A DNA stretch of 5,523 nucleotides from Methanothrix sp. (GCA_028682845.1 JAJRAT010000013.1:1-5523), one strand, 5' to 3'; numbered from the stretch's first letter, positions 1-5,391 are shown. Made by a program: numbers and translations. The notes: generated from the sequence alone by a model not told the origin.

Positions 1-90
1 ATCGAGCCGCTGGGCTTGAAGATCGCCATCGAAACAAAGGTTGACAACGAGGGACTGAAGATCGAAACCAGGCAAAACGGGCCGCATTAA
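1..90 (+). CDS. 3' end of an unidentified protein-coding gene (5' part outside the window)
   Basis: Frame 1 is open from the first base and ends in TAA at 88-90, giving 29 residues that begin IEPLGLKIAIE and end ETRQNGPH. The stretch alternates charged and aliphatic residues and could be a beta-rich C-terminal tail, but no family can be recognised from so little. It ends 76 bases before the stop codon of the convergent Cache gene. The coding status is inferred from the open frame at the window edge and sensible amino acid composition; a chance open frame of this length cannot be excluded. Confidence 0.45.
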   Translation: MEPLGLKIAIETKVDNEGLKIETRQNGPH

Positions 91-104
91 GTGAGAGCAA
101 GAGC

Positions 105-110
105 AAAAAA
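105..110 (-). terminator. T-run terminator candidate for the Cache-domain gene
   Basis: Read on the - strand, a run of six T follows 57 bases after the stop codon of the Cache gene. Between stop and T-run lie the AGATCT repeats, whose self-complementary cores can pair with one another as 6-bp stems with 5-base loops. Archaeal transcription commonly ends at T-rich stretches, with or without a hairpin. The assignment rests on position and composition only. Confidence 0.35.
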
Positions 111-129
111 GAAGCTTGAGTTGGAGACC

Positions 130-171
130 AGATCTCGACAGATCTCAACCAGATCTCAACCAGATCTCAGC
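130..171. repeat. Four-unit tandem repeat of an AGATCT-containing 10-11-mer
   Basis: Units are 130-139 (AGATCTCGAC), 140-150 (AGATCTCAACC), 151-161 (AGATCTCAACC) and 162-171 (AGATCTCAGC). The two middle units are identical; the outer ones differ by one or two bases and are one base shorter. Each unit starts with the palindrome AGATCT, so the palindromes recur at helical periodicity of 10-11 bp. On the - strand the last unit overlaps the final serine codon and TGA stop of the Cache gene, and TGAGATCT recurs in the next two units. Because 11 is not a multiple of three, these repeated TGA triplets fall in different reading frames behind the real stop. Confidence 0.85.
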
Positions 172-1021
172 TCACCACGCGGATCAACGCCAGCCTGAAT
201 TCGCTCCCGTGCAGGCCGAATGTGGTCCAGTAAACTTCTTTGGTGACGTTCTGGTTGTGCTCTTTATTGAGGAAGAAGTAGCTTCCCTTTCCGGAACGAT
301 TCTCAACCATTTTTCTGCCGATCTCCAGAAGAGACGGGTACGGCTGGTAGAGCGGGTCCTGGAAGAGCATCAAACCCTCCTGGCTTGGATCGGCATCGTA
401 GACGATGAGGCCGTCCTTTTGCATGATCCAGGCGGTGAAAGGCGTGCCGCTCAGTTCCGGATCAATTATGCCTTTCAGGTACTCGCCCGGCGCTATCAAT
501 GCACTGAGTGCGCCGGAGAACTCGCCTGTCTGCGAAAATATCGGATGTATGAGCGCCACCGCATCATAGCCTTCTACGGCACGAAATACGCTCGTCTGGT
601 ACGGAGATCTGCTCTTGAGGAACTCGAACCACTGCTGATCGCTGATATTCGCGCCAACCCAATCCTGGTAGCTGGAGGGCTTTGCTGCAACGATCAGTCC
701 TTGCGGGCTGATGATTGTAGCCTCATTGAATACGGATTCGGTCAGGCTGCGCAGGATTTCTTGCGCAGTCTCTCCATCCGGCCCCGTGCCGGAGAGCTTA
801 ACGGCAGCCCTCCCCGCAAGAGCATCTTGATCGCTCAATTTGCCTTGAATCTCGGACTGCAGTTGCAGAAGGGAAAGCGCTGCATCGTCTTTCAAGTCCG
901 CTGATGCCTTTTCGCCTGCGGCATTTCCTGTCAGGTTTCCGCTGGCCGCGATCCCGTTTGCCGTGAGCAGCAAAGTCATCAATGCGGCCAGTGCAAGAAG
1001 AGAGTTGGATTTTAGAGACAT
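167..1021 (-). CDS. Secreted Cache (PDC-like) sensor-domain protein
   Basis: A 284-residue protein with a signal peptide: a Lys at position 4, a hydrophobic core at about 8-20 (LLALAALMTLLLT) and a probable signal peptidase site around 23-27 (GIAASG). There is no cysteine, so it is not a lipoprotein, and no later membrane segment. Residues 44-75 look helical, followed by a Cache-type fold: ATIISPQGLIVAA (101-113), the tryptophans of DWVGANISDQQWF (120-132), ALIHPIF (156-162), WIMQKDGLIVYDADPS (198-213), then the family-typical tail with GKGSYFF (244-250). Cache domains bind small extracellular ligands, usually organic acids or amino acids, and are normally joined to kinases or chemoreceptors. 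Here no output domain exists, so the protein is probably a free or cell-surface-associated binding protein; the ligand is unknown. Start at 1021 is supported by a GGAGGT ribosome binding site 10 bases upstream and by the signal peptide beginning there. The stop lies within a tandem repeat. Confidence 0.85.
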   Translation of the reverse strand: MSLKSNSLLALAALMTLLLTANGIAASGNLTGNAAGEKASADLKDDAALSLLQLQSEIQGKLSDQDALAGRAAVKLSGTGPDGETAQEILRSLTESVFNEATIISPQGLIVAAKPSSYQDWVGANISDQQWFEFLKSRSPYQTSVFRAVEGYDAVALIHPIFSQTGEFSGALSALIAPGEYLKGIIDPELSGTPFTAWIMQKDGLIVYDADPSQEGLMLFQDPLYQPYPSLLEIGRKMVENRSGKGSYFFLNKEHNQNVTKEVYWTTFGLHGSEFRLALIRVVS

Positions 1022-1031
1022 CTGTATTGCG

Positions 1032-1037
1032 ACCTCC
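1032..1037 (-). promoter_or_regulatory. Shine-Dalgarno site of the Cache gene
   Basis: On the - strand this reads GGAGGT, ending 10 bases before the ATG at 1021. It is the strongest ribosome binding site in the window and fixes the start of the Cache protein. Confidence 0.75.
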
Positions 1038-1061
1038 AGTTCTGGGCTGATATGATTTGGC

Positions 1062-1085
1062 TCAAATGATTCTGGTTCAAATGAT
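1062..1085. promoter_or_regulatory. Direct repeat TCAAATGAT x2 at the Cache gene promoter; possible operator
   Basis: The 9-mer TCAAATGAT occurs at 1062-1070 and again at 1077-1085, 15 bases apart. The distal copy touches the TATA-like element and the proximal copy sits near the expected transcription start. A related inverted 8-mer (ATGATTTG) lies at 1052-1059. Placement over the core promoter suggests a repressor site, but no regulator is encoded nearby, so this is positional inference. Confidence 0.3.
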
Positions 1086-1092
1086 ATATAAC
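1083..1092 (-). promoter_or_regulatory. TATA-box promoter of the Cache gene
   Basis: On the - strand this reads GTTATATATC, a good match to an archaeal TATA box. Transcription would begin about 25 bases downstream, near 1060, leaving a leader of roughly 40 bases that contains the GGAGGT ribosome binding site. Confidence 0.55.
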
Positions 1093-1384
1093 TGTTTCAT
1101 TTTTTGAAAATCAATCGCATGAGCCCATTGGGTCTGATGGGGTGGCATCTTAAAAGTCTCTGCTAAAAATGCTAGCCCGATAGTCATTGATGGCTCGATT
1201 TATTTCCTCCCGCTCGTATTTCTGCTTGAAGGCTCCTTCCCGCCTCTGATGCAGCAGGCTGCCGAGCCGGGGGCGAGGGCCGCCATGAGCCGGAATGCTT
1301 TGCAAGGCCCAGCAATAGGCGCAAGGACTTGGAAGAACGAACATGCTCATGCGACAATGAATAATCGGTGGAGAGCACAACAAC
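1093..1384. other. Intergenic stretch without a convincing gene
   Basis: Between the divergent Cache and antitoxin promoters there is no gene I would defend. A - strand frame (1150-1386, 78 codons) is open, and its last 25 residues (with EREEINRAINDY) look protein-like. However, the N-terminal half is Cys/Pro-rich and non-descript, its start lies inside the antitoxin promoter, and it has no ribosome binding site. It may be the tail of a decayed gene. The stretch also holds one copy of the GC-rich dispersed repeat (1221-1290). Confidence 0.5.
1221..1290. repeat. GC-rich dispersed repeat, copy 1 (upstream of the toxin-antitoxin pair)
   Basis: Positions 1239-1290 align without gaps to 2239-2290 with 43 of 52 identical bases (counted by eye), with weaker similarity back to 1221, where TCTGC is shared. 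Core shared words are CCCGCCTC, GCAGGCTGCC and GGCCGGGGGCGAG (GAGCCGGGGGCGAG in this copy). A small stem GGCT-GCCG-AGCC lies at 1257-1268; in copy 2 the same positions keep pairing through a G-T wobble. The repeat is clearly richer in G+C than the adjoining antitoxin region. Confidence 0.65.
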
Positions 1385-1394
1385 ATTTATAGAT
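1385..1394 (+). promoter_or_regulatory. TATA-box promoter of the toxin-antitoxin operon
   Basis: The sequence ATTTATAGAT lies 27-37 bases before the antitoxin ATG at 1422. With archaeal spacing, transcription would begin around 1412-1418, giving a very short leader with a weak GTGAG ribosome binding site (1415-1419) at most. VapB-type antitoxins generally repress their own promoter, but no clear operator palindrome was seen. Confidence 0.5.
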
Positions 1395-1421
1395 ATAGCT
1401 GCAAATTAAAAACAGTGAGTT

Positions 1422-1610
1422 ATGATGGGTGTAAAAGTCCGTGCGAGATATGAAGGCAAAGTTCTCAGGCCGTTTCAGGATTTGAATCTGATTGAAGGCG
1501 AGGAAGTGGAGATCGTAGTCCAACGAAATCTCGTCAATAAATTTCACGGAAAAATGGCAATAGACAAGAAAACTGCAGATGAGATAATCGATATGGAGAT
1601 ATGGGATTGA
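1422..1610 (+). CDS. DUF104 (AF2212-like) antitoxin of a VapBC-type pair
   Basis: This 62-residue protein matches the DUF104/AF2212-like pattern: an N-terminal beta segment with ARYEGKVLRPF (8-18), then LNLIEGEEVEIVV (21-33), equivalent to the family's usual 'YE-G-LRPLE-L-L-EG--V-I' arrangement. The acidic, tryptophan-containing tail (DEIIDMEIWD, 53-62) is the likely toxin-binding part, which in these antitoxins threads into the PIN active site. It is encoded directly ahead of a PIN-domain toxin and overlaps it by 10 bases, implying coupled translation. Two ATG codons stand in tandem (1422 and 1425); either may start, and the GTGAG just upstream does not decide. It should neutralise the downstream nuclease; regulation of its own operon is likely by family analogy. 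The family call is confident, the exact start less so. Confidence 0.85.
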   Translation: MMGVKVRARYEGKVLRPFQDLNLIEGEEVEIVVQRNLVNKFHGKMAIDKKTADEIIDMEIWD

Positions 1611-2098
1611 AGCTCTCTGACCTTCCAGAAGGAGAGAATATATTCCTGGACGCGAATATCTTTCTATATTCAGCCTTCGATCATCCCACCTTTGGAGTTC
1701 CATGCCGAGATTTTCTCGCCAGGGTGGACCGAGAAGAATTGCACGGCTATTCGTCAGGATTCGTTCTCAATGAAGTATTCCATAAGCTGATGATTTCGGA
1801 AATTATTGATACATTTGATGTAAAGGCTCAATATGCCAAACGACTATTCAAGGAAAGGCCGGAAATCCTTGACGAGCTGAATGATGTTTGGGAGGAGATG
1901 GATATCATCAACGGTTTTCACATCGTGATTCTCGATGCTCAAACCTTTCCGGAGTTTGTCCAGCTATCCAAGAGATTCCATCTCATGGCAATGGATTCTG
2001 CCCATCTCGCGATTATGAAATTAAACGGCTTGACCAATTTAGCAACGAATGATGCTGATTTTGAGCGCATTCCTTATCTCAAGGTCTGGAAGCCGTAA
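1601..2098 (+). CDS. vapC: VapC-family PIN-domain toxin (endoribonuclease)
   Basis: A 165-residue PIN-domain protein. The acidic metal-binding residues are visible in order: Asp17 in IFLDANIFLY, Glu58 in GFVLNEVFHK, Asp132 in MAMDSAHLAIM, and Asp151/Asp153 in LATNDADFERI near the end. This set coordinates Mg2+/Mn2+ in PIN nucleases, and VapC toxins typically cut tRNA or rRNA. The four-part motif is intact, so the toxin is probably active. The length is slightly above the usual 130-150 residues, owing to a helical insertion of about residues 70-105. Its ATG at 1601 lies inside the antitoxin gene, out of frame, so synthesis is likely coupled to the antitoxin. No T-run or hairpin terminator is evident after the stop, which is followed by a GC-rich dispersed repeat. 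The RNA target cannot be read from sequence. Confidence 0.88.
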   Translation: MGLKLSDLPEGENIFLDANIFLYSAFDHPTFGVPCRDFLARVDREELHGYSSGFVLNEVFHKLMISEIIDTFDVKAQYAKRLFKERPEILDELNDVWEEMDIINGFHIVILDAQTFPEFVQLSKRFHLMAMDSAHLAIMKLNGLTNLATNDADFERIPYLKVWKP

Positions 2099-2220
2099 TT
2101 TATTATAGCAATCCGAAAGCATTTCCTCAAACGGCATGGTCGGCTCTTCCGGCATATTATTATCGATTTTCGCTCGCTCGCGCGTTCGCCCGCGTGCTCC
2201 GGCTCCCCGTGAGCGGTCCG

Positions 2221-2290
2221 TCTGCGGTGCAGGTCCCGCCCGCCTCCGATGCCGCAGGCTGCCTGGCCGGGGGCGAGAGCTGCCACAGGC
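2221..2290. repeat. GC-rich dispersed repeat, copy 2 (downstream of the toxin-antitoxin pair)
   Basis: This is the partner of the copy at 1221-1290, in the same orientation and at a register of exactly 1000 bases; the best ungapped match is 2239-2290. With copy 1 it brackets the toxin-antitoxin pair as direct repeats. Read on the - strand, both copies keep one frame open with similar peptides (RPRLGSLLHQRR and RPRPGSLRHRRR). This could mean common descent from coding DNA, or simply reflect the shared bases. Confidence 0.65.
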
Positions 2291-2369
2291 TAAAAAGGCC
2301 AAAAAGGGCTTGCAGCCGGGGCAAGCATCGTCCCTGCTGTTCCGATCCATGCTGTTTTTAAATGTGATC

Positions 2370-2404
2370 AAAAAAAATGCCGAACGGCGTGCTCAAAATT
2401 GAGC
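2370..2404 (-). terminator. Hairpin plus T-run terminator of the NfnA-like gene
   Basis: On the - strand, 6 bases after the stop codon at 2411 there is a stem-loop (2404-2391, GCTCA/TGAGC arms around a 4-base loop). A second small GC hairpin follows (2388-2379, GCC/GGC arms), then one A and eight T (2377-2370). The order stem-loop then T-run is that of an intrinsic terminator and closes the transcript right after the gene, with no room for a co-transcribed partner subunit. Confidence 0.7.
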
Positions 2405-2410
2405 CCCGGA

Positions 2411-3325
2411 TCAAGCCGCTTTAACCTCGGCCACCGCCGCTTCACCCGGCTTTCCCAGATCCTTGATGGCAAATTCCTCTTCCATCTTGCATCTGTGCAC
2501 CTTTGCGCCGCCGCACGCATCCAGGCTCTGCTTCTCCTCATCCCGGAATGCCTGCAATCGCTGCATGAGCTGATCGAAGTCCACCTCATGTCCGTCAAAC
2601 TCAGGCCCGTCCACGCAGGCAAACTTGACCACGCCGCCCACTTCCACGCGACAGCTCCCGCACATGCCCGTGCCGTCGATCATGATGGGATTGAGGCTGA
2701 CGATGGTCTTGATATTCTGGGGGCGCGTGATGTCGCTCACCCGCTTCATCATGGCCACGGGACCGATGGCGACCACGACGCCCGGCGTCTCTTTGGCCAG
2801 GACTTCCGCCAGCAGCTCCGTCACAAAGGCATTGCGCCCCGCGGAACCGTTATCGGTGCAGATCAATAGCTCATCCGAGACACTCTCCATCTCCCCACGC
2901 AAGATGATGAGCTCCTCGCAGCGGGCTCCGATGATGCTTATTACTTTATTTCCCATCTTCTTGAGCATCTTGGCAATCGGATAGAGAACCGCGACGCCTG
3001 TTCCTCCGCCCACACAGATGGCCGTGCCCGCCATCCCGATGTCGGTAGGCTTTCCGAGCGGCCCGACTACATCCAGGTAGTAATCGCCTTCCTGCAAATC
3101 GCTAAATAGAACCGTAGATCTGCCTACTACGGAAAAGATGATGGTGATGGTTCCCTTCTCGGGATTCAGATCGGCCAGAGTCATGGGTATCCGCTCTCCG
3201 GTTTCATTGGCTCTCAGGATCACGAACTGCCCCGGCTTGGCTTTACGGGCGATTATGGGTGCCTCAATCTCGTTGAGGATCATCTTTCCGCCCGCCATCT
3301 CCTTGCGCTTTACAATCTTGAACAT
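2411..3325 (-). CDS. NfnA/SudB-like FAD/NAD(P)-binding, [2Fe-2S] electron-transfer subunit
   Basis: A 304-residue flavoprotein of the family shared by the dihydroorotate dehydrogenase electron-transfer subunit, sulfide dehydrogenase beta (SudB) and NADH-dependent ferredoxin:NADP+ oxidoreductase alpha (NfnA). The FAD-binding barrel occupies about 1-97: MFKIVKRKEM start, KPGQFVILRA (30-39) and the flavin motif ERIPMTLAD (44-52). The nucleotide-binding fold follows, with CVGGGTGVAVLYPIAK (104-119). The C-terminal [2Fe-2S] site has DGTGMCGSCRV (217-227) and Cys237; Asp217, Cys222, Cys225 and Cys237 match the three-Cys-plus-Asp ligation known for NfnA. A tail of about 30 residues after the usual end carries Cys271 and Cys279. 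Partners of this family (NfnB/SudA) are normally adjacent, but none is here. The likely role is electron transfer between pyridine nucleotides and ferredoxin or another acceptor, in the cytoplasm. The start is supported by family-typical MFKIVK and a GAGG 4 bases upstream. Confidence 0.82.
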   Translation of the reverse strand: MFKIVKRKEMAGGKMILNEIEAPIIARKAKPGQFVILRANETGERIPMTLADLNPEKGTITIIFSVVGRSTVLFSDLQEGDYYLDVVGPLGKPTDIGMAGTAICVGGGTGVAVLYPIAKMLKKMGNKVISIIGARCEELIILRGEMESVSDELLICTDNGSAGRNAFVTELLAEVLAKETPGVVVAIGPVAMMKRVSDITRPQNIKTIVSLNPIMIDGTGMCGSCRVEVGGVVKFACVDGPEFDGHEVDFDQLMQRLQAFRDEEKQSLDACGGAKVHRCKMEEEFAIKDLGKPGEAAVAEVKAA

Positions 3326-3329
3326 TTAG

Positions 3330-3400
3330 CCTCGTCAAGCTATTATGCTGTTCGAATTAAAAAATCTGTCGAAAAAAATCCATCATTAAAGATAATTATT
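3330..3400 (-). promoter_or_regulatory. Putative promoter and leader of the NfnA-like gene
   Basis: On the - strand, an AT-rich AATAATTATC (3400-3391) is the best TATA-like candidate, placing transcription start near 3366. The leader would contain T-runs of seven (3378-3372) and six (3364-3359) and a GAGG (3333-3330) before the ATG. The T-runs could instead be part of a nearer promoter element, so only the general region is supported. Confidence 0.35.
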
Positions 3401-3411
3401 GTTTTCCGATT

Positions 3412-3440
3412 TCACGAAGAATCACGAAGTAATCCCGAAG
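3412..3440. repeat. Short phased repeat TCACGAAG upstream of the NfnA-like gene
   Basis: TCACGAAG occurs at 3412-3419 and 3422-3429, followed by a one-mismatch copy TCCCGAAG at 3433-3440, at spacings of 10 and 11 bases. The helical phasing and the position just upstream of the presumed nfnA-like promoter could suit a protein-binding site. CACGAAG-type repeats are, to my knowledge, also common as intergenic filler in diverse prokaryotes, so function is uncertain. Confidence 0.5.
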
Positions 3441-3455
3441 ATGCTCAGGGAAACT

Positions 3456-3463
3456 AAAAAAAA
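3456..3463 (-). terminator. T-run terminator of the acyl-CoA synthetase gene
   Basis: Eight consecutive T on the - strand begin 43 bases after the synthetase stop codon. No strong stem precedes it, in keeping with T-run-only archaeal terminators. It separates the synthetase from the downstream NfnA-like gene. Confidence 0.5.
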
Positions 3464-3505
3464 GTGTTCAATCGAGGCAATAGCGGCAAAAAGGCGGAAG
3501 GGGCT

Positions 3506-5230
3506 TTACGCCGTCTTCATCCTGGCCACTTCTTCCAGGCCGAGTTCCTGAATGGAAACATCTCTCATCTTATACTTCTGAATCTTGCCGCTCACGGTCA
3601 TGGGGAAGTCGTCAACGAACTTGATGTACCTGGGAATCTTGAAGTGCGCGATCTTTCCCTTGCAGAAAGCCTTGATCTCCTCAGGGGTTGCCGTGGCGTC
3701 TTTCTTGAGTTTTATCCAGGCCATCAGCTCCTCTCCGAACTTCTTGTCGGGAACGCCGATGACCTGCACGTCACTGATCGCCGGATGGGTGTAAAGGAAC
3801 TCCTCGATCTCGCGCGGATAGATATTCTCTCCGCCCCGGATCACCATGTCCTTGAGCCGCCCGGTTATCTTGCAGTAGTCGCTGTCATCCAGGGTTCCGA
3901 GGTCTCCGGTGTGCAGCCAGCCCTCTTTATCGACACACTGGTCGGTGGCCACGGGATTGTTGTAGTAACAGCGCATGATCATGTAGCCGCGAGCGCATAT
4001 CTCGCCCGTCTCGCCGCGGGAAACCATCTTTCCCGTCTTGGGGTCGACGATCTTCATCTCTGTGTGCGGCATGGGCCTGCCGACGGTGGAAACCCTCTGC
4101 TCCAGCGAATCGTCCGTGGAGGACATGGTGATGCCGGGCGACGCCTCCGTCTGGCCGTAGGTGATCACGATCTCCTTCATGTTCATGAGGGTATTCACCT
4201 TCTTCATGAACTCGATGGGACAGGGCGAACCGGCCATGATGCCGGTGCGAAGCGTGCTGAAATCATACTTAGGAAAGTCGGGGTGCTCCAGTTCCGCCAC
4301 AAACATGGTGGGAACGCCATGCACCGCCGTGCAGCGCTCCTTTTGAATGGCCGACATTACCGACACGGGATCGAAGTACTCTGCCGGGAGCACCATCGTC
4401 GCGCCGTGGGTCATACAGGCCATGTTGGAGAGAATCATGCCGAAGCAATGGTAAAACGGAACGGGAATGCAGAGCCTGTCCTTGTCCGTGAACTTCATGC
4501 ACTCGCCGATGAAGTAGCCGTTGTTGAGGATATTGTGGTGGGTGAGAACAACACCTTTGGGAAACCCGGTGGTGCCGGAGGTGTACTGGATGTTGATGGG
4601 ATCATCGAAGTCCAGGCTCTCCGCGCGCTCGATCAGCGTTTCATCGGGGACATCCTCGCCCATCAACAAAATCTCATTCCAGGTGTACATGCCCGGCTGC
4701 TTCTCGCCGCGCACGGTTGCCACGGTCCTCAGGAATGGGAGCTTTTCCGAATGAACGTGCCCAGGCTTGCTGGTCTTGACCTCAGGGCATACCTCATAAA
4801 GCATCTGGACATAGTCCGAGGTCTTGAATTTGTCCATGAGCAGGAGTGCTTGCGTTTCGGACTGGCGCAGAGCATACTCCAGTTCATGAGTCCTGTAAGC
4901 CGGATTGATGTTGACCATGATGATGCCGGCTTTAGCCGTTGCGAACTGGGTGATGATCCACTCCGCTATGTTTGTAGCCCAAATGGCCAGGCGGTCGCCC
5001 TTCTTCAGGCCCAGGGCAATGAATCCCTTCGCGGCGCGGTTTAGCTCCTTTTGCAGTTCGCGATAAGTGTAGCGTATGCCCTGATGAAGTGATACAATTG
5101 CGTCGTTGTCCGGGTATTTCTCCGCAATCTCATCGAACATATCGCCTATAGTCTTTCCAATAAGCGGTTCTTCTGAGCCGCGAAATGCGTAACTGTGTGT
5201 GACTTTGCCTGGCATGGAATTGGCTGTCAC
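3506..5230 (-). CDS. AMP-forming acyl-CoA synthetase (fatty-acyl/carboxylate-CoA ligase)
   Basis: A 574-residue member of the ANL (acyl-CoA synthetase/AMP-ligase) superfamily, full length. It activates a carboxylic acid with ATP to an acyl-adenylate and transfers it to CoA. Core motifs in order: P-loop YTSGTTGFPKG (216-226), ITYGQTE (356-362), GWLHTGDLG (437-445), the hinge and CoA-side motif ITGRLKDMVIRGGENIYPREIE (455-476), and the adenylation lysine Lys549 in MTVSGKIQKYK. The sequence resembles medium/long-chain fatty-acyl-CoA synthetases more than acetyl-CoA synthetase (no long N-terminal acetyl-CoA synthetase region; length 574 rather than about 650). The substrate cannot be fixed. The outer start at 5230 is GTG; an internal ATG at 5215 (Met6, MPGKVTHSYAFRG) is more plausible because the TATA-like box at 5241-5250 would start transcription near 5218, downstream of the GTG. 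It appears to be transcribed alone, and is cytoplasmic by lack of a signal or membrane segment. Confidence 0.9.
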   Translation of the reverse strand: MTANSMPGKVTHSYAFRGSEEPLIGKTIGDMFDEIAEKYPDNDAIVSLHQGIRYTYRELQKELNRAAKGFIALGLKKGDRLAIWATNIAEWIITQFATAKAGIIMVNINPAYRTHELEYALRQSETQALLLMDKFKTSDYVQMLYEVCPEVKTSKPGHVHSEKLPFLRTVATVRGEKQPGMYTWNEILLMGEDVPDETLIERAESLDFDDPINIQYTSGTTGFPKGVVLTHHNILNNGYFIGECMKFTDKDRLCIPVPFYHCFGMILSNMACMTHGATMVLPAEYFDPVSVMSAIQKERCTAVHGVPTMFVAELEHPDFPKYDFSTLRTGIMAGSPCPIEFMKKVNTLMNMKEIVITYGQTEASPGITMSSTDDSLEQRVSTVGRPMPHTEMKIVDPKTGKMVSRGETGEICARGYMIMRCYYNNPVATDQCVDKEGWLHTGDLGTLDDSDYCKITGRLKDMVIRGGENIYPREIEEFLYTHPAISDVQVIGVPDKKFGEELMAWIKLKKDATATPEEIKAFCKGKIAHFKIPRYIKFVDDFPMTVSGKIQKYKMRDVSIQELGLEEVARMKTA

Positions 5231-5240
5231 TCATTAAGGG

Positions 5241-5250
5241 GATATAATTG
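5241..5250 (-). promoter_or_regulatory. TATA-box promoter candidate of the acyl-CoA synthetase gene
   Basis: On the - strand this reads CAATTATATC. Its centre is about 30 bases before the internal ATG at 5215 and only about 15 before the GTG at 5230. A typical archaeal start about 25 bases downstream falls between the two, favouring the ATG and an almost leaderless mRNA. Confidence 0.45.
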
Positions 5251-5391
5251 TATCTTAAGAGAAGATTGCGGAAAGTTTATCATCAATAATCGGATTAATA
5301 AAAAAATTGTGTAAATGCCATTTTGAAAATATCCGTTCTCTTCCCCCAAGACGCATATTTTGCATGTGACTTTTTCTCGGATGCATCCTGG

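Larger units (their letters stand above)
2099..2410. other. Intergenic stretch: GC-rich repeat, hairpin and terminator, no gene
   Basis: This 312-base gap between convergent genes begins AT-rich, passes through a very GC-rich part with low-complexity GCTCGCTCGCGCG (about 2172-2184), then the second repeat copy (2221-2290). A GGC-AAAAAG doublet (2288-2308) follows, then a 6-bp hairpin GCTTGC/GCAAGC with a 7-base loop (2308-2326), and finally the terminator of the NfnA-like gene. Open frames across it on both strands are Arg/Pro/Gly-rich, mutually overlapping and lack ribosome binding sites, so I treat them as by-products of G+C content. Confidence 0.6.

Noticed and set aside
130..171. Possible CRISPR array at the AGATCT repeats
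   Set aside because: Units are only 10-11 bases and directly adjacent with no unique spacers, and no cas genes are present.
116..904. 262-codon open frame on the + strand opposite the Cache gene
   Set aside because: The - strand frame has a signal peptide, Cache motifs, a GGAGGT ribosome binding site and a TATA box. The + frame has no ribosome binding site or family features and begins inside the tandem repeat region.
1150..1386. 78-codon - strand frame between the Cache and antitoxin genes
   Set aside because: Its start overlaps the antitoxin promoter, there is no ribosome binding site, and only the last 25 residues look protein-like. It may be a decayed gene tail but not a supported gene.
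1347..1703. 118-codon - strand frame across the toxin-antitoxin genes
   Set aside because: It runs opposite both a DUF104 antitoxin and a PIN toxin with intact acidic residues; Cys/Tyr/Phe-rich and without features.
2039..2402. Overlapping open frames on both strands in the GC-rich gap after the toxin gene
   Set aside because: They are Arg/Pro/Gly-rich, overlap one another, run into the toxin 3' end or the terminator, and have no motifs. They are expected from high G+C alone.
3464..5044. 526-codon open frame on the + strand, rich in His, Gly and Leu
   Set aside because: It lies entirely opposite the acyl-CoA synthetase, which has every catalytic motif of its family. The composition and length follow from the third-position G/C bias of the real gene; no recognisable domain.
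5302..5391. Possible longer tnpB body ahead of the right-end-like hairpin
   Set aside because: The frame is open but contains no CxxC zinc-finger pairs or RuvC acidic motifs and is AT-rich intergenic in character; only the last 60 bases resemble a tnpB end.
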